Source of the DNA: Maliibacterium massiliense | Lineage (GTDB): Bacteria; Bacillota; Clostridia; Christensenellales; Maliibacteriaceae | Length of the DNA stretch: 64,000 bases | Direction: 5' to 3' | Assembly: GCF_900604345.1 (NCBI RefSeq) | Contig: NZ_LR026983.1 | Location: 992,001-1,056,000, forward strand | Part shown: positions 31,691 to 40,720 of the stretch, in pieces | Layout: each line of letters opens with the position of its first letter | Position numbering within the stretch: the stretch's first letter is position 1 | Notes under the pieces: model-generated | What the model saw: the letters and a program-made list of their open reading frames with translations, nothing else | Told to the model about the DNA's origin: nothing | The model's database searches: none | Made by a program: the position numbers and the translations under genes

Positions 31691-34600
31691 ATGCGGAGCA
31701 AATCTATCCTCGCGCTCGTTTTGAGCGCCGCGCTCATTCTCGGGGCACTGCCCGCAGGCGCCGCATGGGCGCAGGACGCGCAGGCAGACATCATGCAGAT
31801 CACCGACAGCCACGCGCCGGTCTTGGAGGCAGCCGCAGGCAGTGCGCTGCAGCTTGTGGGGCAGGTGGTCATGCACACCCAGCAGGGCAGCGCCGTGGCG
31901 CGCTGGGAGTACAGCCGCGACCAGGGGGCCAGCTGGACGCGCGTGGACAGCAACCAGGTGAGCATCAACCCGCCGCAGGTGGGCGTACAGGTGCCCGTCA
32001 CAGCGTCTCTGCGCAGTGTGCCGGCCGCGCTGCACGGCGCCATATACCGCCTGCGCGTCACCTACACCGATGCAAACGCACAGCAAGTCTTTGAGGGCCC
32101 CGCGCACGTGCTGCGCGTTTTGGGCAACACTGCTGTTATATACCAGCCCATTGCGCTTCCCTTTGAGGGCGCGGGCAACATCACCGCCACCTCTGCGGTG
32201 GACGGCGCGGGCGCGTATGTGGACGGCTACGCCTTTGCCCTTGCCAAGGGGCAGTGCGTGCAGCTGGATATGACCGGCGATATCGAGGGGGCGCACCTGC
32301 GCCTGATGGATGCGGCGGGAAATCCCCTGCTTGCCAAAGACGCGGACGCGGGCGTGGTGAGCATGACGTACACCGCGCCGCAGGCCGGCACGTATCTGCT
32401 CGCCTGCGGCAGCGCTTCGGCGGGCAAAACAGGCAGCTACCGCCTGCGCATTGGGGACAAGCGCGCGGAGGTGACCTATCCCCAGACGGCGCTGCCGCTG
32501 GAGGAGACCATCGCGCTGGACGCCAGCGTGCAGGACGCCTCAGGCCGCTACGCGCGCGGGTACACTGTGGCGCTGGCATTTGGCGACACGCTCCATATCC
32601 AGACAAACGTGCCCCTTGGCATGGCGATCTATGATGCGGACGGCACGTGCATCGCATCGGCGGATCAGGCGCAGAGCCTCCAGCGGTGCGTGCTTGCGGC
32701 GGGCACCTACCGTGTGCTGCTGACAGCCGGCGCCGCCACGCAGGCGGCGCTGCGCATGGCGCGCACCCCCATGCGCCAGGATATCCAGCAGCAGCTGACC
32801 CTGCCCGCCCAGACCCAGTGGACCATGGACGCCAGACATCAGGTGGCGCTGGGCGATGCGCAGGGGTTTTTGCAGAGCTTTTCCTTTACGGCAAAGGCTA
32901 TGCACGTGCTGCAGGGGACGCTGCGCGGCGACGGGGTTTCGGGCGGCGCGTTTTATCTCTTCGATCCGGACGGCGCGGACGTCTCCGGCGCGCTTGTGTG
33001 CGCTGCTGCGTCCGGCCAGGTACGGGTATCCGCGCTGCTGCAAAAGGCAGGCGCGTACAAACTGGTGTATATCGGCGCGCAGGCGGACGCCGCCTGTGCG
33101 CTCGCGCTGGACGCGCCGCCCCCGCTTGCGCTGACCACCAACCTTTCGGATGACAGCACCCTTGCCCAGGGCGAGACGCTGCGCGTCTTGATGCGCGGCG
33201 TGGGCATGGACAATGCCGCGCCCGTGCAGGACGATGTGCGCTACCTGCCCGTGAGCTGGGCAATTGGCGACAAGAGCGGCACGTTTGCGCAGGACCGCTA
33301 CGCGCTGGATGCTTCCGGCCTTGCGCTGGGCGCGCATACGCTGCGGCTGACGTTTGCGCTGCAGCGCTACGATGGGGGCATGTGGGTCACCCAGAGCGGC
33401 GCGCGCTACACCTATGACGCCTGCGCTTTTACTGTAACGCAAAAGGCGCCCGTGCAGTACGCGATCACAGTCACCCAGGCGCAGCACGGTACCATCACCC
33501 CTGAGGGCACGCATCAGGTCAATGAAGGCGGCAGCCTCAACGTTACCTTTGTACCCGATGCATCGTATGAGCTTTACAAAGTGTTGCTCGACGGGCAGTT
33601 GGTGGACGCGCAGAACAACCGCTATACGCTCGCAGATGTGCGCGAAAACCACACCGTATCAGCCATCTTCCGGCCCATCGTAGGCGAAGACACGCTGCTG
33701 GTCGGCGATGCGGCGGCAGGCGGCGCGCACGCAAGCGTGCAGGCAGCGCTTGACAGCCTGCAGGGCGCGCATACAGGCGCGCTTTCGATCGTACTGGTAT
33801 CGGATACCGCCTGGCAGGACGATGACCTGGTGGTGGTGCCTGACGATCGCGGCATCACGAGCCTGACAATCCGCACCCTGGAGCAGGGGGCGACCTACCA
33901 GGTGGGTGGGCCGGACGCGCATTTCTACGCAAACGGCGTGCCCGTGCACTGGTTGGGCGGCGTTATTGCCAGCCTGCACGGCGGCGGGCGGGAAGCGGGC
34001 AATCAGGCCCGCCAGATACACGTCAGCGGCGGCAGGATCACCCGGCTGCTGGACTGCGCGGGCCAGAATCTGCTGCTTGACGGGGGATCGGTGCAGCGGC
34101 TGCAGATCGGCGGGGCGTGCCAGACGACCATTGCGGGCAAGGTGAAAATTGCGGGGGAGATTATCGGAAGCGATGCGGCTACGCTGCTGTTGCAGGATGT
34201 TGGCACAGCGGACGCCCCGTGCGATATCGCGCGCCTGCAGGGCTTTGCGCGCGTCGCCTTGCAGCGCACCTACCTGCGCATCACCCAGGCGGGCAGCGCG
34301 GTGGGCGATCTGGACCTGCCCGCGCAGAGCAGCCTGCAGCATCCTGCCACGGGCACGCTGCAGATCGGCAACCTCACGGGCGGCGGAACACTGTACCTGG
34401 GCAGGAACGCTGTGCTTGCCTGCGGACGCGCGGGCCTGTTTGTCAGCGGACGCACAGCCATCGTCGCGCCTGACGCCGCATCCGCGACGGTGCTGGTCAA
34501 ACCGCGCTGCCAAAACGGCGGTCTCCCGCCCTTTGCAGCGGGCAACTTCTCCCTTGAAGGCAGCGCGCTGGGCCTTGCGCTGGACGCCCAGCAGCAGGTG

Positions 34601-35896
34601 CGCGTCTGCGCGGCCGGACAGGCGTCCCAGGGTGTCCACACCCTGCACGTGCGCGTGCAAGGCGGAGGCAGCGTTGCGGGCGTGCGCCAAAACAGCAGCA
34701 TCACCGTGGACCACAATGCCACCTGGCGCGTGCCTTTTATCGCGGACAGCGGCCAGATGGTCACCTCTGTCAAAGTGGACGGCAGGGCCGTCATTCCGGC
34801 GCGCTACGATACCGCTTGGCCGTTTGCGAACATCGCGCAGGACCACACGCTGGAGGTCACCTTTGCCGCGCGACGGGATTACCGCGTCAACATCCAGAGC
34901 AATTTCGGGGGCACGGCCGCGCTGCTGGTCTCCGGCGATATGTCGGGCGTCAACGCGCAGAACACCAGCGCCATCGCGCCGGCAAGCTACGCGGGCGTCA
35001 TCTGTCGCATCGTGCCAGCCAGCGGCTGGGCGCTGGATACCATCCGCAGCAATGGCGCAGCCGCCGCGCCGCTGCGCGATGGGGTGGATAGCACACTCTA
35101 CTACTTTACCCTTGGCGGAAATACCACCTTGGACGTGCAGTTCAAACCGGCCAGCATGGCCGCCAAGCGCGAGGCGTTTGTGCGTAGGCTATATCAGGCG
35201 GTATTGAACAGAACACCATCGCAGCAAGAAGTGGACAACTGGTGCGGCGATCTGGCCAGCGGAAAAGAAACCGGTGCAACGATTGTTAAAGGCTTTATAT
35301 TCAGCGATGAGTATCTACAACAAAACACCTCCGACGCGCAGTACGTCGATATGCTCTATCATGTCATACTCGATCGTGCACCTGACCCAGTGGGTGGTTC
35401 GGGGTGGAAACAGGACCTTGCAGGTGGCCTGAGCCGCTATTATGTCATGTGCGGGTTTGTGCATGCCACTGAGTACCGCCAGCTCTGCCAAAGCTATGGT
35501 ATCACAGCAGGGACACTTTCCCTTTTTGAACCACGCGATGTGCATCCTCAGTTAGCGAAGTTCGTGGGACGTTTCTATCAATACTTTCTTGATCGGTCGT
35601 CAGATTCCGTGGGCATCAACCATTGGGTCAATCTTCTCTCTAGTCATGGTGCCTCAGGCAGTGATATCGTTATGGGCTTTATTGAGAGTCGTGAATTTGA
35701 GGCACATCGTTTCAGCGATGATACATACGTCCAGCGGCTTTATCGCGCGCTGCTCGATCGTCAGGCCGATCCAGTAGGTCTTGCAGACTGGACAAACCGC
35801 CTCCGCACACAAAACCGCCGTAGTATTGCACTTGGGTTCATTGGTTCCTATGAATTTCAGGACATATGCCAGCGCTACGGCATACGGCGTCAATAA
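31691..35896 (+). CDS. Very large secreted protein with InlB-type repeats and C-terminal DUF4214 repeats
   Basis: 1,401 residues. A signal peptide (ILALVLSAALILGALPAGAAWA) is followed by beta-rich domains of unknown type (35-580), then divergent InlB/bacterial-repeat modules near 590-660, 980-1060 and 1062-1150 (patterns such as ITVTQAQHGTITPEG..GGSLNVTFVPDASY), and a region of beta-helix-like repeats (670-970). The last 240 residues hold four DUF4214 repeats of the type FVxxLYxxxLxRxxDxxGxxxW. DUF4214 is associated with surface-attached and S-layer-like proteins in several phyla. ATG 31691 has GGAGG seven bases upstream. The last 700 bases have clearly lower GC than the rest, which suggests a separately acquired module. 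Confidence 0.75.
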   Translation: MRSKSILALVLSAALILGALPAGAAWAQDAQADIMQITDSHAPVLEAAAGSALQLVGQVVMHTQQGSAVARWEYSRDQGASWTRVDSNQVSINPPQVGVQVPVTASLRSVPAALHGAIYRLRVTYTDANAQQVFEGPAHVLRVLGNTAVIYQPIALPFEGAGNITATSAVDGAGAYVDGYAFALAKGQCVQLDMTGDIEGAHLRLMDAAGNPLLAKDADAGVVSMTYTAPQAGTYLLACGSASAGKTGSYRLRIGDKRAEVTYPQTALPLEETIALDASVQDASGRYARGYTVALAFGDTLHIQTNVPLGMAIYDADGTCIASADQAQSLQRCVLAAGTYRVLLTAGAATQAALRMARTPMRQDIQQQLTLPAQTQWTMDARHQVALGDAQGFLQSFSFTAKAMHVLQGTLRGDGVSGGAFYLFDPDGADVSGALVCAAASGQVRVSALLQKAGAYKLVYIGAQADAACALALDAPPPLALTTNLSDDSTLAQGETLRVLMRGVGMDNAAPVQDDVRYLPVSWAIGDKSGTFAQDRYALDASGLALGAHTLRLTFALQRYDGGMWVTQSGARYTYDACAFTVTQKAPVQYAITVTQAQHGTITPEGTHQVNEGGSLNVTFVPDASYELYKVLLDGQLVDAQNNRYTLADVRENHTVSAIFRPIVGEDTLLVGDAAAGGAHASVQAALDSLQGAHTGALSIVLVSDTAWQDDDLVVVPDDRGITSLTIRTLEQGATYQVGGPDAHFYANGVPVHWLGGVIASLHGGGREAGNQARQIHVSGGRITRLLDCAGQNLLLDGGSVQRLQIGGACQTTIAGKVKIAGEIIGSDAATLLLQDVGTADAPCDIARLQGFARVALQRTYLRITQAGSAVGDLDLPAQSSLQHPATGTLQIGNLTGGGTLYLGRNAVLACGRAGLFVSGRTAIVAPDAASATVLVKPRCQNGGLPPFAAGNFSLEGSALGLALDAQQQVRVCAAGQASQGVHTLHVRVQGGGSVAGVRQNSSITVDHNATWRVPFIADSGQMVTSVKVDGRAVIPARYDTAWPFANIAQDHTLEVTFAARRDYRVNIQSNFGGTAALLVSGDMSGVNAQNTSAIAPASYAGVICRIVPASGWALDTIRSNGAAAAPLRDGVDSTLYYFTLGGNTTLDVQFKPASMAAKREAFVRRLYQAVLNRTPSQQEVDNWCGDLASGKETGATIVKGFIFSDEYLQQNTSDAQYVDMLYHVILDRAPDPVGGSGWKQDLAGGLSRYYVMCGFVHATEYRQLCQSYGITAGTLSLFEPRDVHPQLAKFVGRFYQYFLDRSSDSVGINHWVNLLSSHGASGSDIVMGFIESREFEAHRFSDDTYVQRLYRALLDRQADPVGLADWTNRLRTQNRRSIALGFIGSYEFQDICQRYGIRRQ

Positions 35897-35916
35897 TGGG
35901 TTCAAACACATTATTT

Positions 35917-35948
35917 AGAGGACCTGATCAGGTCCTCTATCTTTTTTA
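35917..35948 (+). terminator. Terminator of the DUF4214 protein gene
   Basis: A 22-base palindrome (35917-35938, 8-base stem AGAGGACC / GGTCCTCT) followed by ATCTTTTTT. Confidence 0.9.
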
Positions 35949-35981
35949 TTATAACGCTACCGCACGAATCTGCAGGAACGC

Positions 35982-36010
35982 TTGACGCACAAAAACCAAA
36001 GTGTTATACT
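35982..36010 (+). promoter_or_regulatory. Promoter of the rubredoxin-ferredoxin operon
   Basis: TTGACG (35982-35987), a 17-base spacer and TATACT (36005-36010). It is close to the sigma-A consensus. Confidence 0.7.
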
Positions 36011-36020
36011 TTACTTAACG

Positions 36021-36043
36021 AAAATAAGAATCATTCCTATTTT
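36021..36043 (+). promoter_or_regulatory. Fur/PerR-like operator
   Basis: Two 11-base arms, AAAATAAGAAT (36021-36031) and ATTCCTATTTT (36033-36043), are complementary at 10 of 11 positions around a central C. The core has the AAT-N-ATT spacing of Fur-family boxes. It covers the expected transcription start just downstream of the -10, where a bound repressor would block transcription. Confidence 0.55.
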
Positions 36044-36180
36044 TGCAGACGTTTTTCTTTTGTCACCCCTTACCGCACAGCACAACGGCGCACACGCCGC
36101 GTTCGGAAGACCCGCGCCCTGCGGCGCTGGATTTTCGCCGCGCATCACGCCCATCTTCCATCATGTCAGGAGGTTATTGC

Positions 36181-36846
36181 ATGCACAAATACGTCTGTTC
36201 CATCTGCGGCTACGTCTACGATGAGGCAGCAGGCATCCCAAGCGCCGGCATCACGCCCGGCACCCGGTGGGAGGACCTTCCCGCCGACTGGGTCTGCCCC
36301 CTGTGCGGCGCGGCCAAGTCCGCGTTCAAACGGCAGGGCACCCCCGCGCCGGCGCCCGCGCCCAAAGGACCTGCGCCCGCCACCCACGCCGCGGAGGGAC
36401 CGCTCAGATCGGGCGAGCTCAGCGCGCTGTTCTCCAACCTGGCCAAGGGCTGCGAGAAGCAGTACCTGCCCGAGCTGGCCGCCCAGTTTGGCCAGCTGGC
36501 CGATTACTACCAGCAGAAGGCCGCGCCCGAAAAGAGCGCGCGCCTGGAGGCGCTCCAAACCCTGCTTGCAGCGGATCTGGACAGCGCTTACCCCGAGGCG
36601 CACGCCGCGGCCGGCGCCGCTGCGGACCGCGGGGCCAAGCGCGCGCTGGTCTGGAGTGAAAAGGTGACCCGCATGCTGCAGTCCCTGCTCAACCGCTATC
36701 AGCAGGAGGGCGCGGGGTTTCTGGCCCATACCAATGTGTATGTGTGCGAGATCTGCGGCTTCATCTACGTGGGCGACGCGCCGCCGGAGATCTGCCCCGT
36801 TTGCAAGGTCCCCCGTCTGAAAATCGCCCTGCAGCAAAGGAGGTAA
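36181..36846 (+). CDS. Rubredoxin - helical domain - rubredoxin-like protein (rubrerythrin relative)
   Basis: 221 residues. The N-terminal rubredoxin shows CSICGYVY and CPLCG with the usual 30-residue gap and the [11 protein letters not shown] loop. A Pro/Ala linker (residues 60-80) leads to a helical region (85-185), and the C-terminal mini-rubredoxin shows CEICGFIY and CPVCK with a short loop, as in rubrerythrin. The helical part lacks the ExxH pairs that bind the diiron site in rubrerythrins, so it is probably not a peroxidase by itself but an electron carrier or adaptor. AGGAGG lies 7 bases before ATG 36181. The longer frame upstream crosses the operator and is not coding. Likely induced by oxidative stress. 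Confidence 0.8.
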   Translation: MHKYVCSICGYVYDEAAGIPSAGITPGTRWEDLPADWVCPLCGAAKSAFKRQGTPAPAPAPKGPAPATHAAEGPLRSGELSALFSNLAKGCEKQYLPELAAQFGQLADYYQQKAAPEKSARLEALQTLLAADLDSAYPEAHAAAGAAADRGAKRALVWSEKVTRMLQSLLNRYQQEGAGFLAHTNVYVCEICGFIYVGDAPPEICPVCKVPRLKIALQQRR

Positions 36847-36851
36847 CGCCC

Positions 36852-37355
36852 ATGCGCGCTGTTAGAAATATCCGCCTGTGTACCAAGGACTGCCTGTGCC
36901 TCTACGTCTGCCCCACCGGCGCTACGGACACCGAGACCGGCCAGATCGACGCAGACAAATGCATCGGCTGCGGCGTATGCGCCGGGGCCTGCCCCTCCCA
37001 CGCCATCGCCATGGTGCCCGAGCAGTACCCGCCCCAGCAGCCCAAATCGGATGCTGTCAGGGACGCGCTCTTCTCGATCGCCCGGCGCAAGGTCCGTCAG
37101 GAAAACATCGCCCGTCAAATCGCCGCGGCCACAGACGATCCCATCGTGCGCCAGCTTGCCGAGGCGTTTGCCAAATCCAACCGCCTGATAGCGGAGGACA
37201 TCCTGCGCGAGGCGGGATACATGCTGCCACAGAGCGGCAACGCGCACGCGCTGCTTGCGGCGCTGCTTGACGCGCCGCAGGACGCGGATTTCCCCGCGGC
37301 AACCGTGCGCCAGCTGCTTGGCGCGCTGCCCGACAACGACGCACAGGGGAAATAG
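36852..37355 (+). CDS. 4Fe-4S ferredoxin domain protein
   Basis: 167 residues. The N-terminal 60 residues carry two cysteine sets: CTKDCLCLYVCP and CIGCGVCAGACP. The first set is irregular (CxxxCxCxxxCP), the second canonical, so two clusters are likely. The C-terminal 100 residues are helical and unlike known ferredoxins. AAGGAGG lies 8 bases before ATG 36852, five bases after the preceding gene, so both are on one transcript. It may pass electrons between the double rubredoxin and a partner during oxygen or peroxide detoxification. The partner is not in this window. Confidence 0.8.
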   Translation: MRAVRNIRLCTKDCLCLYVCPTGATDTETGQIDADKCIGCGVCAGACPSHAIAMVPEQYPPQQPKSDAVRDALFSIARRKVRQENIARQIAAATDDPIVRQLAEAFAKSNRLIAEDILREAGYMLPQSGNAHALLAALLDAPQDADFPAATVRQLLGALPDNDAQGK

Positions 37356-37397
37356 CGCCGCGAAGGGCTGTACCATAAAAGCGCAACCCATGCAAAG

Positions 37398-37430
37398 CGC
37401 GCCGCACGCAAGTCCGTGCGGCGCGTCTTT
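37398..37430 (+). terminator. Terminator of the rubredoxin-ferredoxin operon
   Basis: An 11-base stem CGCGCCGCACG / CGTGCGGCGCG (37398-37408 with 37415-37425), 6-base loop, then TCTTTT. The convergent antiporter gene ends just downstream and may also use it weakly. Confidence 0.85.
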
Positions 37431-37439
37431 TATCCGCCA

Positions 37440-38855
37440 TTACGTGGCGATCTGGTCCAGGTCCTCCCCGCTGATCACCAGCACATCCCCCAGCATGATG
37501 CGGGTGTTGCCCCGGGGCACAATGCGCGCGTTTTTGCGCTTGATCATCACCACCAGCACGCCGGGCGGCATCTGCACCTGCTTGAGGGTTTTACCCACGT
37601 AGGGGCTTGCCTTGTCGGCCTCCACCTCGATGAGGCGCACGGGCAGCTCCTCTTGGTAGTCGTTAAACGTCTTCATCACCGTAGCTTCGGCATCCACCAT
37701 ATCCAGTCTGCGCGCGACCGCGGGCAGCAGCGTGCCCTGCACCGCCACAGAAAAAAGCGCCACAAAGAACACCGTATGGAACAGATCGTTTTTCACCGCC
37801 ACCTGCTGCGTCACCGCAAAGAGGGCGAACACGATGGACGCCGCGCCGCGCATCCCCACCCAAGATACCAGCGCCTTGGCGCGCCAGGGCATGCGAAAGG
37901 GCGCAAGCATGGCGAACGTGGCGCAGGGCCGCGCGATAAAGATCATAAACAGGCTCACCAGCACGCCGGGGATCAGCACGCCGGGCAGCTGGGAGGGAAA
38001 ACTCAGCAGGCCCAGGGTAAAAAACAGCAGCATCTGCATCAGCCACGACACCCCGTCGAAGAAGTGCACCAAACTGCGCTTGTGGGCAAACCTGCTGTTG
38101 CCGATCATGATACCCATCACGTAGACGCACAGATAGCCGTTTCCCCCCAGCAGCGCGCAGCCGGCGTACCCCAGCAGCACCAGCGCCGTGATGAGAATCG
38201 GGTAAAGCCCCTCAATCTCCAGGTGCACCCGCCGCAGCACTGCAATCACCGATGCGGCCAGGCCCCAGCCGATGCCCAGGCCCAGCGCGATCTGCAGCAC
38301 AATGCTGACGGCGAGCATACCGGTGCCCGCCCCGCGCATCAGCGTCACCACAATCATAGTCAGCATGTAGGCGATGGGATCGTTGCTGCCGCTCTCAACC
38401 TCTAAAAGCGAAGCGAGCCCCCCTTTGATATTGAGCTTGCGCGCGCGCAGGATGGCAAATACCGAGGCTGCGTCCGTGGAGCCCACCACGCTTCCGATGA
38501 GCAAGCCCTCCAAAGGCGTACAGCGCAGCACCAGCATGGCAAACAGGCCCGTCAAAAGCGCGGTGAGCACCACGCCCAGCGTGGCCATCCAGATCGCCGG
38601 CTTTACCACGGGCCTGGCCGCCTTCCAGCTGGTGCCAAACCCGCCGTAGAACATGATAAAGACCAGGCCAAAGGAGCATATCTTCTGCGCCAGGTCGGCA
38701 TTTTCAAAGGCAATGCCCAGCACGCCGTCCGTGCCAAAGAGCATGCCCAGCACCATAAAGATCAACAGAGTGGGAATGCCCCATCGATAAAGCAGTTTGC
38801 TGGAGGCAACGCACAAAAGCAGCGCCACCGCAGCTACCAGCATCCATAAAAGCAT
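37440..38855 (-). CDS. Cation:proton antiporter (NhaP2/CvrA type) with RCK-C domain
   Basis: 471 residues. About 12-13 membrane helices (1-395) hold the CPA1 motifs: SVVGSTDAASVFAIL near 125 and EVESGSNDPIAYML near 152 with the ion-binding Asp. A soluble RCK-C/TrkA-C domain follows (about 405-471), which in this family binds nucleotide regulators such as cyclic di-AMP or others. It exchanges K+ or Na+ for H+ and helps in pH and turgor control. The gene is alone on its strand and begins 116 bases from the XRE regulator's stop. Confidence 0.9.
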   Translation of the reverse strand: MLLWMLVAAVALLLCVASSKLLYRWGIPTLLIFMVLGMLFGTDGVLGIAFENADLAQKICSFGLVFIMFYGGFGTSWKAARPVVKPAIWMATLGVVLTALLTGLFAMLVLRCTPLEGLLIGSVVGSTDAASVFAILRARKLNIKGGLASLLEVESGSNDPIAYMLTMIVVTLMRGAGTGMLAVSIVLQIALGLGIGWGLAASVIAVLRRVHLEIEGLYPILITALVLLGYAGCALLGGNGYLCVYVMGIMIGNSRFAHKRSLVHFFDGVSWLMQMLLFFTLGLLSFPSQLPGVLIPGVLVSLFMIFIARPCATFAMLAPFRMPWRAKALVSWVGMRGAASIVFALFAVTQQVAVKNDLFHTVFFVALFSVAVQGTLLPAVARRLDMVDAEATVMKTFNDYQEELPVRLIEVEADKASPYVGKTLKQVQMPPGVLVVMIKRKNARIVPRGNTRIMLGDVLVISGEDLDQIAT

Positions 38856-38971
38856 CGCTCATCTCCCTTCTTTTTACGCCGCCTGTGCAAGCAAACGCAG
38901 TATGCTTCGCCAGCCCTGATGCGGGCCTTTTTATTGCCCGCATTAACAACAGCACTCCTGAAAAAAACGCT

Positions 38972-39511
38972 TCAGTCCTGCACGATCCTTATGCGCAGCC
39001 AGCGCCTTTCAACCCGCACGCTGTATTGCAGTGCATATGTGCCAATCCCCTGGCCAATCGCGTCCTGAATCGCGCGAACCTCCTTTGCAATCTGCTGCTG
39101 ATCTGCGTACCACCCTAAAAAAGTCGTCGTCTCTCCCCAAAGGGAGACGCCTGCGTCGCTAACGCCGAACAGGGCGTATTGCGGCGATGCCTTTCCGCCC
39201 CGCATTTTTTGCGATGCAATCACTTTATAGCAGTTAGCAATCACGTTTTCATAGGGGGAGGTGATGACGATCTTCCCTTGCACATGGACGTGGCTTGTAT
39301 CGCTACCTGCGGCAATTTCCGCCGCCATGAGGCTGTCCAGAGAAATGTGCAGCTTTTGGGACAGCAATAACAGCGTTTCGACTTCCGGATACCCCGTTGC
39401 CTGCTCCCATTTGGAGACCGCCTGCCTGCTGACCCCCAGCAGCTCGGCCAAATCCTCTTGGGATAAATGCTTCTCTTTTCTGATACGTTTCAGATTGTCT
39501 GCAAAGCGCAT
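38972..39511 (-). CDS. XRE family transcriptional regulator
   Basis: 179 residues. The N-terminal helix-turn-helix (LKRIRKEKHLSQEDLAELLGVSRQAVSKWEQATGYPEV) is a textbook Cro/C1 domain. The C-terminal 110 residues are an uncharacterised domain rich in beta structure, common in Clostridia in this pairing. ATG 39511 has GAGG seven bases upstream; another ATG two codons earlier is too close. Targets are unknown. It is on the same strand as the downstream antiporter, but a hairpin (38917-38945) lies between the two. Confidence 0.85.
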   Translation of the reverse strand: MRFADNLKRIRKEKHLSQEDLAELLGVSRQAVSKWEQATGYPEVETLLLLSQKLHISLDSLMAAEIAAGSDTSHVHVQGKIVITSPYENVIANCYKVIASQKMRGGKASPQYALFGVSDAGVSLWGETTTFLGWYADQQQIAKEVRAIQDAIGQGIGTYALQYSVRVERRWLRIRIVQD

Positions 39512-39864
39512 ACGCATACCTCGCTTTCTCTTTTCCTCTATGCTCGTATACGTTTTCCCTTTGCGCCACCAACTTACATTTGCTTTTGCGCAACTTGAAA
39601 TAGCAATCGCCCCGCTTCGGCTTTATGGCAAACGGCGCCGCGATTGCGGTGCGAGATCGTACGCTGTCTTTTTCATTCTACCAGGGCATCTTGCAGCCAT
39701 AAAGCGGGCGCCGCCGGCGCAAGCAGTAAAAGCGTCCTGCGTCTTTAAGCGCCCGCGTTTGTTCACGGTACTTATAATGATACCATAAAATCACATATAA
39801 TACGAATATGATGTTTTTCTATGTATTGCAAAGTGGCGCGTCAGCGCCACTTTGCACGCATCCG
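39512..39864. other. 353-base gap without a gene
   Basis: The part 39540-39800 is AT-richer than its surroundings and holds two TATAAT boxes on the plus strand (39773-39778 and 39796-39801) with no -35 and no gene after them. The promoter of the XRE gene (minus strand) should be here but is not clear. At 39827-39856 there is a 13-base perfect stem (TGCAAAGTGGCGC) 9 bases past the catalase stop, without a T run; it may end or protect the cotJ transcript. Confidence 0.5.
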
Positions 39865-40461
39865 TTATTTATCAAACGAGGGGTTTATCGCGTAGAAGTT
39901 GCGGCTGTCAAGCTGCTCCTGCACAGTGCTGAGCGCCTCGCCGAAGCGCTGGAAGTGTACCACTTCCCGCTCACGCAGGAATTTGATGGGATCGCGCACG
40001 TCAGGATCGTCCGTCAGGCGCAGGATGTTGTCATACGTCACGCGCGCCTTCTGCTCGGCGCCCAAATCCTCATGCAGATCCGCAATGGCGTCTCCCTTAC
40101 ACTCGATAAAGGCGGCTGTAAAGGGCACGCCCGCCGCGGCCTGGGGATACACGCCCGCGGTATGGTCCACAAAGTACTTGTCAAAACCGCTGCGTTTGAC
40201 CTGATCCATGGACAGGCTGCGCGTCAGCTGGTAGAGTATGGCCCCGATCATTTCCAGATGCGCCAACTCTTCGGTGCCGATATCTGTCAGCAAGCCCTTG
40301 ACGTTGTTATTGGGCATGGTATAGCGCTGGTTGAGGTAGCGCAGAGACGCGGCCAGCTCGCCGTCAGGCCCACCCAGCTGGCTGACGATGATGGATGCCA
40401 GCTTGGGGTTGGGATTTTTGATGCGTACAGGATACTCTAATTTCTTTTCATAAACCCACAT
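39865..40461 (-). CDS. cotJC: Manganese catalase, spore coat protein CotJC
   Basis: 198 residues, the usual CotJC length. It has the ferritin-like diiron/dimanganese ligands: ELAASLRYLNQRY near 35, GTEELAHLEMI near 63 (ExxH) and EDLGAEQKARVTYD / REREVVHFQRF near 132 and 168. It breaks down hydrogen peroxide and is a component of the inner spore coat. The gene starts five bases after cotJB's stop. This indicates that the organism forms endospores. Confidence 0.93.
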   Translation of the reverse strand: MWVYEKKLEYPVRIKNPNPKLASIIVSQLGGPDGELAASLRYLNQRYTMPNNNVKGLLTDIGTEELAHLEMIGAILYQLTRSLSMDQVKRSGFDKYFVDHTAGVYPQAAAGVPFTAAFIECKGDAIADLHEDLGAEQKARVTYDNILRLTDDPDVRDPIKFLREREVVHFQRFGEALSTVQEQLDSRNFYAINPSFDK

Positions 40462-40465
40462 GGTG

Positions 40466-40717
40466 TCAGCCCTCCAGTTCCCACGGCCACGGGCAGTTTA
40501 ACCACTGCCAATACCCACGATCCAGGTTGCCGCGGATCGTGATGGGGCCGTACTTGCTCTCATACTCCGCCATCAAACGCGCGCGCAGCTCGCGCTCGCG
40601 ATGATAGTTCGCCATGGCGCGCTGACAGGTCGGGTGCCCGTCCAGATACAGTGCCAGTTCCTGCAGCGCAAAGTCACACGTCATGATGCGCTGCATCAGT
40701 TGCTGTTTTGCACACAT
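40466..40717 (-). CDS. cotJB: Spore coat protein CotJB
   Basis: 83 residues. It fits CotJB with LYLDGHPTCQRAMANYHRE, YESKYGPIT and WLNCPWPWELEG at the end. It forms a complex with CotJA and CotJC in the coat. The ribosome binding site AAGGGGG lies inside the last codons of cotJA, which couples translation. ATG 40717. Confidence 0.92.
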   Translation of the reverse strand: MCAKQQLMQRIMTCDFALQELALYLDGHPTCQRAMANYHRERELRARLMAEYESKYGPITIRGNLDRGYWQWLNCPWPWELEG

Positions 40718-40720
40718 GGC

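Noticed and set aside
33659..34846. 395-codon minus-strand frame inside the giant DUF4214 protein
   Set aside because: Shadow frame of a GC-rich gene; no ribosome binding site, no recognisable protein features.
39865..40461. Reading the ferritin-like protein as a rubrerythrin or bacterioferritin
   Set aside because: Length, the flanking CotJA/CotJB genes and the ligand pattern fit the manganese catalase CotJC.
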